From: PVC group bacterium
GTDB lineage: Bacteria; Verrucomicrobiota; Kiritimatiellia; CAIKKV01; PXCX01
Assembly (NCBI GenBank): GCA_003565195.1
Contig: PXCX01000158.1
Coordinates: forward strand, 1-7,902
Direction: 5' to 3'
DNA length: 7,902 bases
Shown here: positions 1 through 6,741 of the stretch, piece by piece
How positions within the stretch are numbered: the stretch's first letter is position 1
How the letters are laid out: every line of letters starts with the position of its first letter
Notes under the pieces: model-generated
The model's database searches: none
What the model was told of the DNA's origin: nothing
What the model saw: only the letters and a program-made list of their open reading frames with translations
Translations under genes and position numbers: made by a program

Positions 1-401
1 ATCATGTTGTGAGCCAGCAAACCTTCCGTGACGATATCCCGTACCGTCATGCGCGGATTAAGCGATGCCGCTGGATCCTGAAAGATCATCTGCAGTCGCG
101 GACTGAAGCGGCGCCGTTCGTGCGGTTTCAGGCTGGCCATATCGCGATTTTCAAACCGGATATGGCCGGCATGAACCGGTTCGAGTCCAACCAGTGCACG
201 GCCAAGCGTGGTTTTGCCGCAACCCGATTCGCCGACCAGACCCAGCGTTTCGCCGGGTCTGATACGTAGCGAAACATCGTCAACCGCGCGCACGTAACCG
301 CTGACCCGCGAAAAAATACCGCGTCGGATCGGGAACCAGACCTTTAACCGGTCGATGGCGAGCAGGTGATCTTGGCCTTTATAGTTTTGGGTTTTAGTCA
401 T
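1..401 (-). CDS. Peptide ABC transporter ATPase, OppF/DppF-like (second half of YejF), cut by window edge
   Basis: Only the first 133 residues are present; the gene continues past position 1. It is an ATP-binding subunit that would pair with the OppD-like ATPase on the cytoplasmic face of the YejB-YejE permease. Visible are the OppF-type N-terminal stretch FPIRRGIFSRVSGYVRAVDD (residues 23-42), Walker A GESGCGKT (57-64), and the Q-loop in MIFQDP (105-110) followed by ASLNPRMTV. From memory, this resembles the second half of E. coli YejF, which has FPIRKGILKR, VVFQDP and SSLNPR at the same places. The signature motif, Walker B and C-terminal region lie outside the window. The ATG (401-399) shares one base with the TAA of the upstream ATPase (TAATG), so translation is probably coupled; no strong Shine-Dalgarno is seen. 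The family is sure; the transported substrate is not. Confidence 0.93.
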   Translation of the reverse strand, partial: MTKTQNYKGQDHLLAIDRLKVWFPIRRGIFSRVSGYVRAVDDVSLRIRPGETLGLVGESGCGKTTLGRALVGLEPVHAGHIRFENRDMASLKPHERRRFSPRLQMIFQDPAASLNPRMTVRDIVTEGLLAHNM

Positions 402-1462
402 TATTTTGGTTCCCGTAAAAAACAGGCTGCCTGGCGGCCATTGCCCAGGGCGTACAGTGGCGGTATCGATTGGGCGCAACGCGCCATGGCGTACTGGCAG
501 CGGTCACGGAAACGGCAGCCTTCCGGATAATCTAAAGGCGAAGGTACCTGTCCCGGAATTGTCGGCAGCCGGCGGGTTTCCGCGGGCGCCAAGGCCGGCA
601 TCGAACGCAGTAAACCCTCGGTATAGGGATGTCCCGGCTTGCCGAAAACGTTCCGAAGATCGCCCGATTCAACGATGCGGGCAGCATACATGACCAGTAC
701 CCGATCGCACATTTCCCAGATTACGCCCATATCATGGGTAATCAGCAGCAAGGCCGTATCGCGGCTGCGTAATTCACGCATCAAGTCGAATATCTGGGCT
801 TGTACCGTTACATCGAGTGCGGTCGTGGGTTCATCGGCAATGATCAGTGCCGGCTCAAGCATCAGGGCCATGGCGATCATGACTCGCTGGCGCATGCCGC
901 CGGATAGTTGAAAAGGATACGCATCGATATTGCCCGCCGGATTGGGGATTCCGGTTTTATGAAGCCATTCCAGTGCGATCGTACGCGCCGCCGACCGGGT
1001 AAGCGGATGGTGTAAGCGCAGGGTCTCGACCATCTGACGGCCAATCCGGTGCAATGGCGACAACGCCGACATCGGATCCTGGAAGATAACCCCGATCTGG
1101 TTGCCGCGTATCTGCCGTAACCGGGGGAGCGGTATCGTCGCCAGGTTTTGGCCGGCGAAATCGATCTCGCCCGCTACAAGACGGCCGGGTGGCGATGGGA
1201 TCAAGCGCGGGATACTCATGGCAGCGACCGATTTGCCACAGCCGGATTCGCCAACCAAGCCGAGTATTTCACCGCGCCGGATGGTCAGCGAGACATCGTC
1301 GACCGCCGTGAGACAACCATCGTCGGTGTCGAAGACGATACTTAAATGACGGATATCAAGTAATGAGGTCGTGCTCCCGTCCGGGGTTCCAGCGGCGGCC
1401 GTGGCCGCAACCTGGGAGCGATGCATTTTGATCTTGTCGGATTCTGTGGAGGCGGATGTCAT
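401..1462 (-). CDS. Peptide ABC transporter ATPase, OppD/DppD-like (first half of YejF)
   Basis: A 353-residue cytoplasmic ATPase powering peptide import with the OppF-like partner encoded just downstream. Motifs in order: Walker A GESGCGKS (71-78), Q-loop FQDP (127-130), signature LSGGM (187-191), Walker B LIIADEP (206-212), H-loop THD (242-244), then the C-terminal oligopeptide extension with GHPYTEGLL (277-285). The tail holds Cys316, Cys322, Cys329 and Cys347, spaced as in OppD/DppD proteins known to bind a 4Fe-4S cluster there. E. coli YejF, by contrast, fuses two ATPases and to my memory lacks these cysteines. The first ~32 residues form an Ala/Ser/Thr-rich lead before the domain begins at LLDIRHLS, so a later start at Met13 is possible. 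I kept the first ATG because it overlaps the yejE stop as ATGA (1459-1462). No strong Shine-Dalgarno is visible. Confidence 0.94.
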   Translation of the reverse strand: MTSASTESDKIKMHRSQVAATAAAGTPDGSTTSLLDIRHLSIVFDTDDGCLTAVDDVSLTIRRGEILGLVGESGCGKSVAAMSIPRLIPSPPGRLVAGEIDFAGQNLATIPLPRLRQIRGNQIGVIFQDPMSALSPLHRIGRQMVETLRLHHPLTRSAARTIALEWLHKTGIPNPAGNIDAYPFQLSGGMRQRVMIAMALMLEPALIIADEPTTALDVTVQAQIFDLMRELRSRDTALLLITHDMGVIWEMCDRVLVMYAARIVESGDLRNVFGKPGHPYTEGLLRSMPALAPAETRRLPTIPGQVPSPLDYPEGCRFRDRCQYAMARCAQSIPPLYALGNGRQAACFLREPK

Positions 1463-3063
1463 TGTAATTTCTGGTACGGTACGGGATCGAATGCGTTGCG
1501 TGCGCCTTCACCAATGAAAACACCGAGCAACATAACGACAAACAGGGCTAGGCCGGGATAAAAAATCAGCCACCATACCCAGCCGTATTGTTGGGCTTGT
1601 TGGATCAATTCACCCCAACTGGCAGTCGGCGGCGGCAACCCGAATCCGAGAAAATCCAGCGCGGCCAGCGCGTTAATCGCCCCCACCAGGGCGAACGGGG
1701 TGAAGGTAACTACCGGAACCATGGCATTCGGTAAAATATGGCGGAATATCAGGGCGCGATGGGTTAAACCTAAGCCGCGCGCGGCTTCGACGAACGGGCG
1801 TCTGCGCAGACGCAGGAATTCAGCGCGCATGTAATAGGATATTCCGATCCAGTTGAATAATCCGTAACAGAACAGCAGTAGCCCGAAACTGCGGCCGAAA
1901 AGTGAACCGAGCAGAATCATGACGTAAAGAAAGGGGATGGCGCTCCAGATCTCAATCGATCGCTGGGCCAGCAGATCAAACCGGCCACCAAAATAACCTT
2001 GAATCGCACCGATCACGATACCCAGCATGACCGAGACTCCAACCAGTAATAAACCAAAGGTCATCGAGGTGCGCATTCCGTAAATGACGCGCGCCAGAAC
2101 ATCGCGACCGGCGCCGTCGATGCCCATCCAATGACCGCGTATCGGTCTATAGGGCCAGCGGACCTCCTCCTTGTCGTAGTCTACCCGGTGCCGGATGCCG
2201 TCGATCACGAAAGTGTTGCTGCCGACCGATGCTTCGAAACGCCGCCGTACATCGGCGCGCATCCGTTCCCGCTGGCCTGGCTCCATCCGTTGCCATAGGT
2301 TGGATCGATCCTCGGGCTCGTCTTGGTCGCGATGAAACGTCAAAACCGAGCGCGTTCGATCGGGTGGCAAAGTTTCACGCAAAGTGATGCGTATCAGCGC
2401 CGGTACCCGATCGCGCGGCGTGTACGACGGCAGCGACAGATCGACCCGCATTCCGTCAGGATCATCGCTGAGCGTGATCTCGCTCGTGATCAACGGCTGT
2501 GCAGTTCGGTTCGCAAAACGCTGTTCCAGTCCAATCGCGATATTGGAAGGGACCGTAAACAGATCATCAAGCGCCAGTCCGACGGGCGATGCGCGATCAA
2601 GTTCGAAAAAGGCATCCGCCGCGACCTCTCGTTGAACGATGCCGTCGGCATCAACGCTCAAGGTCGCTACCCTGGGCATGGGCGCCATGATAACCGAGAC
2701 CGTGTCCGGTATATCGAGTGAATCCGGATCGATCGTTTCGTTGGGTCCATGCGGTATCGGTGCGAACACGACCCGATTATCCGGGTTTGCGTGAAACTCG
2801 GGTGTGTTCGCGATCTGTTTATAGTTCGGCCGGGTCATGCGGCCGCTGCCGGTAAAGGTATTTTCGGGATAGAACCGCAAGAACGGGAAATAATGGCGGT
2901 CTTCGAAACGCAAATATAGCGGCCGGTTATTGCAGATCAGCTCAGCGCCCAGACTCAGGATGTAAAGAGCGGATAAAATCCAGAGCGACCACCATGCCCG
3001 GCGCATCGACCGGAAACGACGCAATCTTTTGCGGGTTAATGGATTAAAATACAAACGTTTCAT
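1459..3063 (-). CDS. yejE: Peptide ABC transporter permease YejE with a large periplasmic insertion
   Basis: An inner-membrane permease of the YejE branch of the OppC/DppC family (microcin C and peptide uptake in E. coli). It is 534 residues, whereas E. coli YejE is about 341. Residues 15-75 match the family start: basic cytoplasmic tail, first membrane helix around 23-44, then NNRPLYLRF and HYFPFLRFYPE. The core resumes at GHWMGIDGAGRDVLARVIYG (310-329), with later helices near 331-352, 372-390, 395-412, 449-470 and 496-518. The EAA loop that contacts the ATPase is at about 415-449, with VEAARGLG and ILPNAMVP. The end, GEGARNAFDP, is typical of the family. Residues about 111-305 are extra and are described separately. 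The ATG overlaps the yejB stop by four bases (ATGA, 3060-3063), so translation is probably coupled; the upstream bases show no clear Shine-Dalgarno. Confidence 0.93.
   Translation of the reverse strand: MKRLYFNPLTRKRLRRFRSMRRAWWSLWILSALYILSLGAELICNNRPLYLRFEDRHYFPFLRFYPENTFTGSGRMTRPNYKQIANTPEFHANPDNRVVFAPIPHGPNETIDPDSLDIPDTVSVIMAPMPRVATLSVDADGIVQREVAADAFFELDRASPVGLALDDLFTVPSNIAIGLEQRFANRTAQPLITSEITLSDDPDGMRVDLSLPSYTPRDRVPALIRITLRETLPPDRTRSVLTFHRDQDEPEDRSNLWQRMEPGQRERMRADVRRRFEASVGSNTFVIDGIRHRVDYDKEEVRWPYRPIRGHWMGIDGAGRDVLARVIYGMRTSMTFGLLLVGVSVMLGIVIGAIQGYFGGRFDLLAQRSIEIWSAIPFLYVMILLGSLFGRSFGLLLFCYGLFNWIGISYYMRAEFLRLRRRPFVEAARGLGLTHRALIFRHILPNAMVPVVTFTPFALVGAINALAALDFLGFGLPPPTASWGELIQQAQQYGWVWWLIFYPGLALFVVMLLGVFIGEGARNAFDPVPYQKLQ
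2149..2733 (-). other. Extra periplasmic domain inserted in YejE (about residues 111-305)
   Basis: This in-frame coding segment lies between the conserved API.HG element (101-106) and the conserved G.DG.GRDVLAR element (310-324) of YejE. In E. coli YejE these two elements are separated by only a few tens of residues. The segment is soluble in character, with no hydrophobic run long enough for a membrane helix. It alternates charged and hydrophobic residues as in beta strands (for example MRVDLSLPSYT, ALIRITLRETL, VLTFHRDQDE), followed by an Arg/Glu-rich probable helix (WQRMEPGQRERMRADVRRRF, 257-276) and NTFVIDGIRHRVDYD (283-297). Topology puts it in the periplasm, after the first helix. I do not recognise the fold. 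The boundaries are estimates. Confidence 0.7.
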
Positions 3064-4100
3064 TGTTTTTGGAAATTAATGCGGGGATCAATCAAAACAT
3101 AACAGAAATCCGAAAGCACATTGCCCAGCATGCCCAGCACCGAGGTTAACGCCAGAATCGCCATGAATACGGCGTAATCACGGGTAATAATCGCCTCCAA
3201 ACTCAAACGGCCCATCCCGGGAATTTCGAATATCTGCTCTATGATTACCGAGCCGGCGAACATTAGCGTGATGATATTGCCGAATCCGGTGGCAATCGGA
3301 ATCAGCGAATTGCGTACCGCGTGCCCCCAGACCGCGCGGGTGGATGTTGCTCCCCGCGCCAGAACCGTGCGTACATAGTCCTGGCGAATCTGTTCCATCA
3401 GCGAATTCTTCATCAGAATGGTAAGTACGGCGAAGTTACCCACGATGTAGCACAGAACCGGTAGCAACATGTGGCGTGTCGTATCGATGAAACGACCCCA
3501 TAGCGACAGCTCGGCGTAATTGTCCGAACGAAACCCGTAGGCCGGCAGCAGATCCCAGTATTGTTCGTTAATACCGGTAAACAGCATTTTCAGCAACATC
3601 CCCAATGCAAACGCGGGAAGCGCATAACCGGCGAAAACTATAACGCTCGACAACAGATCAAACGTTTTACCGTGGCGTAACGCTTTGGCAATTCCCAGCG
3701 GAATGCAAACCAGATAGGTTAATAAAAAACCCGTGATGCCGAAAATCAAGGAAACCGAAAACCGGCCGCGGATCAGTTCCCAGGCCGTGCGGTTAGGATA
3801 ACGGTAGGACTCCATCCGCATGCCCATGCGGTCCGTCGACAACCAACGCAAATACCGCACGGCAAACGGTTGGTCGAATCCGAAATGTTTTTCCAGTTGA
3901 CGCCGGTAATCCTCGCTGATGGCCGCGCTGTCGGCAAAGCCGCCCTCGGCCAGCGTATCCGCGCCACGCATCTGCATCATCATCTGTTCCACCGGTCCGC
4001 CGGGTACGAATTGTACCAGCGCGAAACACAACAGCGTAATGCCGATAAACGTCGGGACAATCAACAATAAGCGTCGGATAAAATAACTTAAACGTTCCAT
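3060..4100 (-). CDS. yejB: Peptide ABC transporter permease YejB
   Basis: A 346-residue inner-membrane permease that would form the import channel with YejE. The start IRRLLLIVPTFIGITLLCF (8-26) is the first membrane helix, followed by FVPGGPVEQ (31-39), a hallmark shared with E. coli YejB (APGGPVDQ). A periplasmic loop runs to about residue 112. Further helices lie near 115-138, 150-172, 208-232, 263-290 and 310-332. The ATPase-contacting EAA loop is DYVRTVLARGA...AVRNSLIP (241-268). The C-terminal RDYAVF (308-313) and LIDPRINF (336-343) also match YejB (RDYPVM, LVDPRIDF), separating it from the shorter-tailed OppB/DppB proteins. It begins 12 bases after the sugar transferase stop and its TGA overlaps the yejE ATG. 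The 12-base gap (CCGCCAACCGAC in coding sense) contains no Shine-Dalgarno, so it may depend on translation of the gene before it. Confidence 0.95.
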   Translation of the reverse strand: MERLSYFIRRLLLIVPTFIGITLLCFALVQFVPGGPVEQMMMQMRGADTLAEGGFADSAAISEDYRRQLEKHFGFDQPFAVRYLRWLSTDRMGMRMESYRYPNRTAWELIRGRFSVSLIFGITGFLLTYLVCIPLGIAKALRHGKTFDLLSSVIVFAGYALPAFALGMLLKMLFTGINEQYWDLLPAYGFRSDNYAELSLWGRFIDTTRHMLLPVLCYIVGNFAVLTILMKNSLMEQIRQDYVRTVLARGATSTRAVWGHAVRNSLIPIATGFGNIITLMFAGSVIIEQIFEIPGMGRLSLEAIITRDYAVFMAILALTSVLGMLGNVLSDFCYVLIDPRINFQKQ

Positions 4101-4112
4101 GTCGGTTGGCGG

Positions 4113-5531
4113 TTAATACGCGTTTTCCCGTTTGAACAAGGTGCGTAACAGGATTTTGAAATCGAATGCCGGCGACCAGTGTTCAAGATAATACAAATCG
4201 TAACGCACGCGTTCCTCGATGCTGGTGTTGCCGCGCAATCCGTTGACCTGCGCCCAGCCGGTCATGCCCGGCCGCGATACATGACGCCACATATAGCCGC
4301 CGATATCCTCACGGAATTGCTGAACGAAGAACGGACGCTCCGGACGCGGTCCAACCAGACTCATGTTGCCCTTGAGAACGTTCCATAATTGTGGAAGTTC
4401 GTCGATGTTCCAGCGCCGTAACCAGGCGCCGATCCGCGTGCGGCGCGCATCGTTCGCCACGGCCCAGACCGGACCGGTTTCCGTCTCGGCATCAGGGCGC
4501 ATGGTACGCAGTTTAATCATGGTAAACGGCCGGCCGTTATGGCCGCAACGTTCCTGCCGGTAAAATACCGGGCTTCCCGATGTGATACGGATCAGCAGTC
4601 CCGCCACCGCAATGACCGGCGCAAACACTACCAGTGCCACGGTTGCGCCAAGAATGTCCTCCGCGCGTTTCAAGCAACGCTTCCAAAAACGGTCCAGAGG
4701 CCAGCTCCCCATCCCGAGTAACGGTATGTCGCCGATCATCCGCACATCCATGGCGCCGGTTAAAACATGCATGATGTCCGGAACCATGCAGAAGTCTACC
4801 AATTGGCGTTCACACATCAAGAGGATTTGTACCAGCCGTGATTGCGGGATCTGGCTGCTGGTGATCGTCAACTGATCGACCGGTTGATTTTCCATCACCG
4901 ATTCCAGTGCATCGACGGTGCCGCAAATACGATCAGGGGGGATCTCCGATGCGACGTTTTCACCGGTCTCGGCGGTGCAAAAGCCGACTACCTGATATCG
5001 TAGACGGGGATCTTGTTCCAGCATTCGCCACAAACGGACCGCGATAGAATTGCAGCCGACAATCAAAACCCGTGTTCGGGTGCCGCTTAGGCGCGCCATC
5101 AGGATTTCCAGCCTGAACAAGATGGCCCGTTCGATCAGAATCAAGGTGCCGATCGTAAAAAAAGCAATCACGACCGTCATACGTGAAAAGGGTGGATCGG
5201 TACGCAACGCAAATCCCAGGGCGGCCGCCAACAGTATCCCGATGGCGACGCCGCGGATCAGGCGTGGAATTTTCGACGAAAAAAATCCATCCTGGGGACG
5301 CGCATAAAGATGTAACTGCTGGAAAATAAACAGAAACATCAAGGTAGCTACGGCCGCCCCCCAGCCGTACAGGGCGTACAGGTTGGGCGGCGGCACCTCA
5401 TGCATCAGCGGGATCAGACCGCTGTCGAACCGTAACCAGGTTGCCAGCAGGAATCCGCCGAAAACGGCGGACCCGTCGGCGAGCACCGCCACCGTGCTTG
5501 CTAGTACATCACTGGTATCCCTCGTTCGCAT
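4113..5531 (-). CDS. Polyprenyl-phosphate sugar-1-phosphate transferase (exopolysaccharide initiation, WbaP/WcaJ-like)
   Basis: A 472-residue membrane enzyme that transfers a sugar-1-phosphate from a UDP-sugar to undecaprenyl phosphate, the first step of exported polysaccharide assembly. The N-terminal part has four membrane helices (about 9-33, 51-73, 91-110, 118-138). A Rossmann-like cytoplasmic region begins RVLIVGC (154-160). The catalytic bacterial sugar transferase domain starts near 286 with its own membrane segment (about 294-316), then PVFYRQERCG, FTMIKLRTM (336-344), and the catalytic Asp-Glu in NIDELPQLWNVLKG (375-388; D377, E378). SLVGPRPE (391-398) and RPGMTGWAQVNGLRG (420-434) follow. 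Length and order fit full-size family members. The sugar cannot be read from sequence; glucose or galactose are common. An upstream in-frame TTG at 5558 would add nine residues. I chose the ATG at 5531 because the first helix follows at the usual distance and a promoter ends just before it. Confidence 0.93.
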   Translation of the reverse strand: MRTRDTSDVLASTVAVLADGSAVFGGFLLATWLRFDSGLIPLMHEVPPPNLYALYGWGAAVATLMFLFIFQQLHLYARPQDGFFSSKIPRLIRGVAIGILLAAALGFALRTDPPFSRMTVVIAFFTIGTLILIERAILFRLEILMARLSGTRTRVLIVGCNSIAVRLWRMLEQDPRLRYQVVGFCTAETGENVASEIPPDRICGTVDALESVMENQPVDQLTITSSQIPQSRLVQILLMCERQLVDFCMVPDIMHVLTGAMDVRMIGDIPLLGMGSWPLDRFWKRCLKRAEDILGATVALVVFAPVIAVAGLLIRITSGSPVFYRQERCGHNGRPFTMIKLRTMRPDAETETGPVWAVANDARRTRIGAWLRRWNIDELPQLWNVLKGNMSLVGPRPERPFFVQQFREDIGGYMWRHVSRPGMTGWAQVNGLRGNTSIEERVRYDLYYLEHWSPAFDFKILLRTLFKRENAY

Positions 5532-5538
5532 GGCAACC

Positions 5539-5567
5539 ACTATAACCGATTGCGGCAATGCTCACAA
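5539..5567 (-). promoter_or_regulatory. Sigma70-like promoter for the sugar transferase and yej genes
   Basis: In coding sense, TTGTGA (5567-5562) and TATAGT (5544-5539) are separated by exactly 17 bases, matching the consensus boxes at 4/6 and 5/6 positions. It sits between the nitroreductase stop (5592) and the sugar transferase ATG (5531). Only seven bases, GGTTGCC, separate the -10 box from that ATG, so the transcript would begin at or next to the start codon and be leaderless. Alternatively it is a chance match within coding sequence starting at TTG 5558. Confidence 0.45.
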
Positions 5568-5591
5568 GTACCGTTTCCCAAGGGACGTCGA

Positions 5592-6104
5592 TCACCATTT
5601 CTCGTAAGCGACAATTTCAGCGAGCGGTTGACGGTGCTTGGATGCGGGCGGCGTGTCGGCCGGATAGCCCAGGGTTAACAACTCGATGATTACGACCTCG
5701 TCCGGAATCCCCAGGATGGTCTTTACCTGATCCTCGTAAAACGAGCCGATCCAGCAGGTGCCCAATCCTTCTTCAACAGCCTGTAATGTCATATGGTCGA
5801 TAGCGATGGCTAAATCGATCGGGGCGGTGCGTTGGCCGCAACGCATCACGTAATCCGGTTGGGTTGCGCAACAGGCAATCACAACAGGTGCCTTTGCCAC
5901 AAAAGCCTGGTTGTTGGCCGCCGCCATTAACTGCTGGCGGCGCGCGGCGTCCTGTACCACCACAAAACGCCAGTCCTGCATGTTACGCGCCGAAGGCGCC
6001 AGGCGGGCCGCCTCAATCACCGTTTGCAATACCTCCGGCGCCACTGCACGGTCCTGATACGCGCGTACCGAATAACGATTCTTGATGACTTTAAGAACTG
6101 CCAT
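5592..6104 (-). CDS. Nitroreductase family FMN-dependent oxidoreductase
   Basis: A 170-residue soluble flavoprotein of the single-domain nitroreductase family, normally a homodimer using FMN and NAD(P)H to reduce nitro groups, quinones or other acceptors. The FMN-phosphate-binding start RYSVRAY (10-16) replaces the usual RRSIRxF/Y. APSARNMQDWRFVVV (36-50) matches the family APSxxNxQPWxF block. GLGTCWIGSF (113-122) and LTLGYPAD (143-150) are the two C-terminal family blocks. The length is typical and nothing is missing. The physiological substrate cannot be predicted. The ATG at 6104 is supported by a near-perfect Shine-Dalgarno. It is the first gene of the tight minus-strand run; its stop lies 60 bases before the sugar transferase ATG. 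It has no obvious functional tie to the genes downstream. Confidence 0.93.
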   Translation of the reverse strand: MAVLKVIKNRYSVRAYQDRAVAPEVLQTVIEAARLAPSARNMQDWRFVVVQDAARRQQLMAAANNQAFVAKAPVVIACCATQPDYVMRCGQRTAPIDLAIAIDHMTLQAVEEGLGTCWIGSFYEDQVKTILGIPDEVVIIELLTLGYPADTPPASKHRQPLAEIVAYEKW

Positions 6105-6109
6105 GATAA

Positions 6110-6117
6110 ACCTCCTT
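6110..6117 (-). promoter_or_regulatory. Strong Shine-Dalgarno of the nitroreductase gene
   Basis: In coding sense, AAGGAGGT lies five bases before the ATG at 6104. It fixes that start and is the only strong ribosome binding site in the window. Confidence 0.85.
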
Positions 6118-6123
6118 GACTTT

Positions 6124-6209
6124 AAGATTGTCTTCTGTTCAACGGATGGCGGTTGCGTCCGCTTGCGACTTAGGCCCTTACGGGCTTGAATTGAAAAATA
6201 GATTGTCTA
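6124..6209. repeat. Pair of 11-base palindromic repeats upstream of the nitroreductase
   Basis: AAGATTGTCTT (6124-6134) and TAGATTGTCTA (6199-6209) share the core AGATTGTCT in the same orientation. Each is an inverted repeat with four-base arms around a TTG centre, and in each the outer base pair is also complementary, although it differs between copies. The centres are 75 bases apart, close to seven helical turns. This arrangement would suit an operator pair for a dimeric regulator, but chance cannot be excluded for such short sites. Confidence 0.35.
6172..6187 (-). other. Short hairpin with GTAA loop after the small exported-protein gene
   Basis: In minus-strand sense, AAGCCC-GTAA-GGGCCT can form a six-pair stem (one G-U pair) closed by a GNRA-type tetraloop, starting about 30 bases after the TAG at 6218. 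No T-run follows on either strand, so it is not a standard intrinsic terminator. It may weakly separate the small exported-protein gene from the nitroreductase. Confidence 0.3.
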
Positions 6210-6217
6210 CTTTTGAA

Positions 6218-6709
6218 CTAATGCGCATTGGGATCTACTTCGCGGAGCAGTTCCGGACCGTGTTTAGGTGATGCGCGGTCTTTGTAGTTGAGGCGGACGG
6301 GCTGGAGTAGCATGCGATTTCCGGTGGTTGTGGCCAAGTCGGCGAGTCGTCCGTCTGCCGCAATGTGATCGCCGATATTCAAGGTTGCGGCCATCTCCAT
6401 GGACTTGCGTTGACTGCGGGTCACGATCATTTGGATTTCCATGTCGGAACTGGGTTCAACCGCGACGATATTGACGCGCCGCGGCTCTTCCGGCTGATCC
6501 TTTTCAATTTCAATAATTTTCAGATAACGGAACGTGTGAACCGCGCCGACGCGGGTTTCTTGAAGGTGCGTTCTGCCATTTTCGTCGGCTCGAACATAGT
6601 CCAACGCCAAACGGTTGCCGTTTTGATACCCTTGCGCCATGACTCCCATAGGTGGCAAAATGTATGCCGCCACCACGATGACAATAAAATATAGGCGTGA
6701 AATTTGCAT
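6218..6709 (-). CDS. Small exported protein of unknown function
   Basis: I do not recognise this 163-residue protein. It begins with a clear signal peptide: short basic n-region (MQISR), hydrophobic core LYFIVIVVAAYIL (6-18), and likely cleavage after VMA (residue 25), leaving about 138 residues in the periplasm or outside. No lipobox cysteine is present, and the mature part has no cysteine at all. The mature chain alternates hydrophobic and charged residues like beta strands (TFRYLKIIEIE, RVNIVAV, EIQMIVTR), followed by LNIGDHIAADGRLADL (110-125), reminiscent of an OB-type barrel; this is only an impression. The frame is open further upstream to an ATG at 6793, but that extension would bury the signal peptide and overlaps the predicted -10 box, so I start at 6709. 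The upstream GAAAG is at best a weak ribosome site. It is transcribed divergently from the GT39-like gene. Confidence 0.75.
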   Translation of the reverse strand: MQISRLYFIVIVVAAYILPPMGVMAQGYQNGNRLALDYVRADENGRTHLQETRVGAVHTFRYLKIIEIEKDQPEEPRRVNIVAVEPSSDMEIQMIVTRSQRKSMEMAATLNIGDHIAADGRLADLATTTGNRMLLQPVRLNYKDRASPKHGPELLREVDPNAH

Positions 6710-6741
6710 AATTATCTTTCGGTTTGGTTGTGGTTGGGTTT

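Noticed and set aside
2323..2721. Plus-strand open frame of 132 codons opposite the YejE insertion
   Set aside because: It lies wholly antisense to an intact, conserved gene, its product is rich in Arg, Gln and Asp with no recognisable motif, and it has no ribosome site. It is a shadow frame.
5532..5558. TTG start for the sugar transferase, adding nine residues
   Set aside because: No convincing Shine-Dalgarno precedes it and the likely promoter would then lie inside the gene. Kept only as an alternative.
5571..5585. TCCC/GGGA inverted repeat between the nitroreductase and the sugar transferase
   Set aside because: Four-base arms with a two-base centre cannot form a stable RNA hairpin and there is no T-run.
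6172..6187. Rho-independent terminator after the exported-protein gene
   Set aside because: The stem is short and no T-run follows on either strand; listed only as a hairpin.
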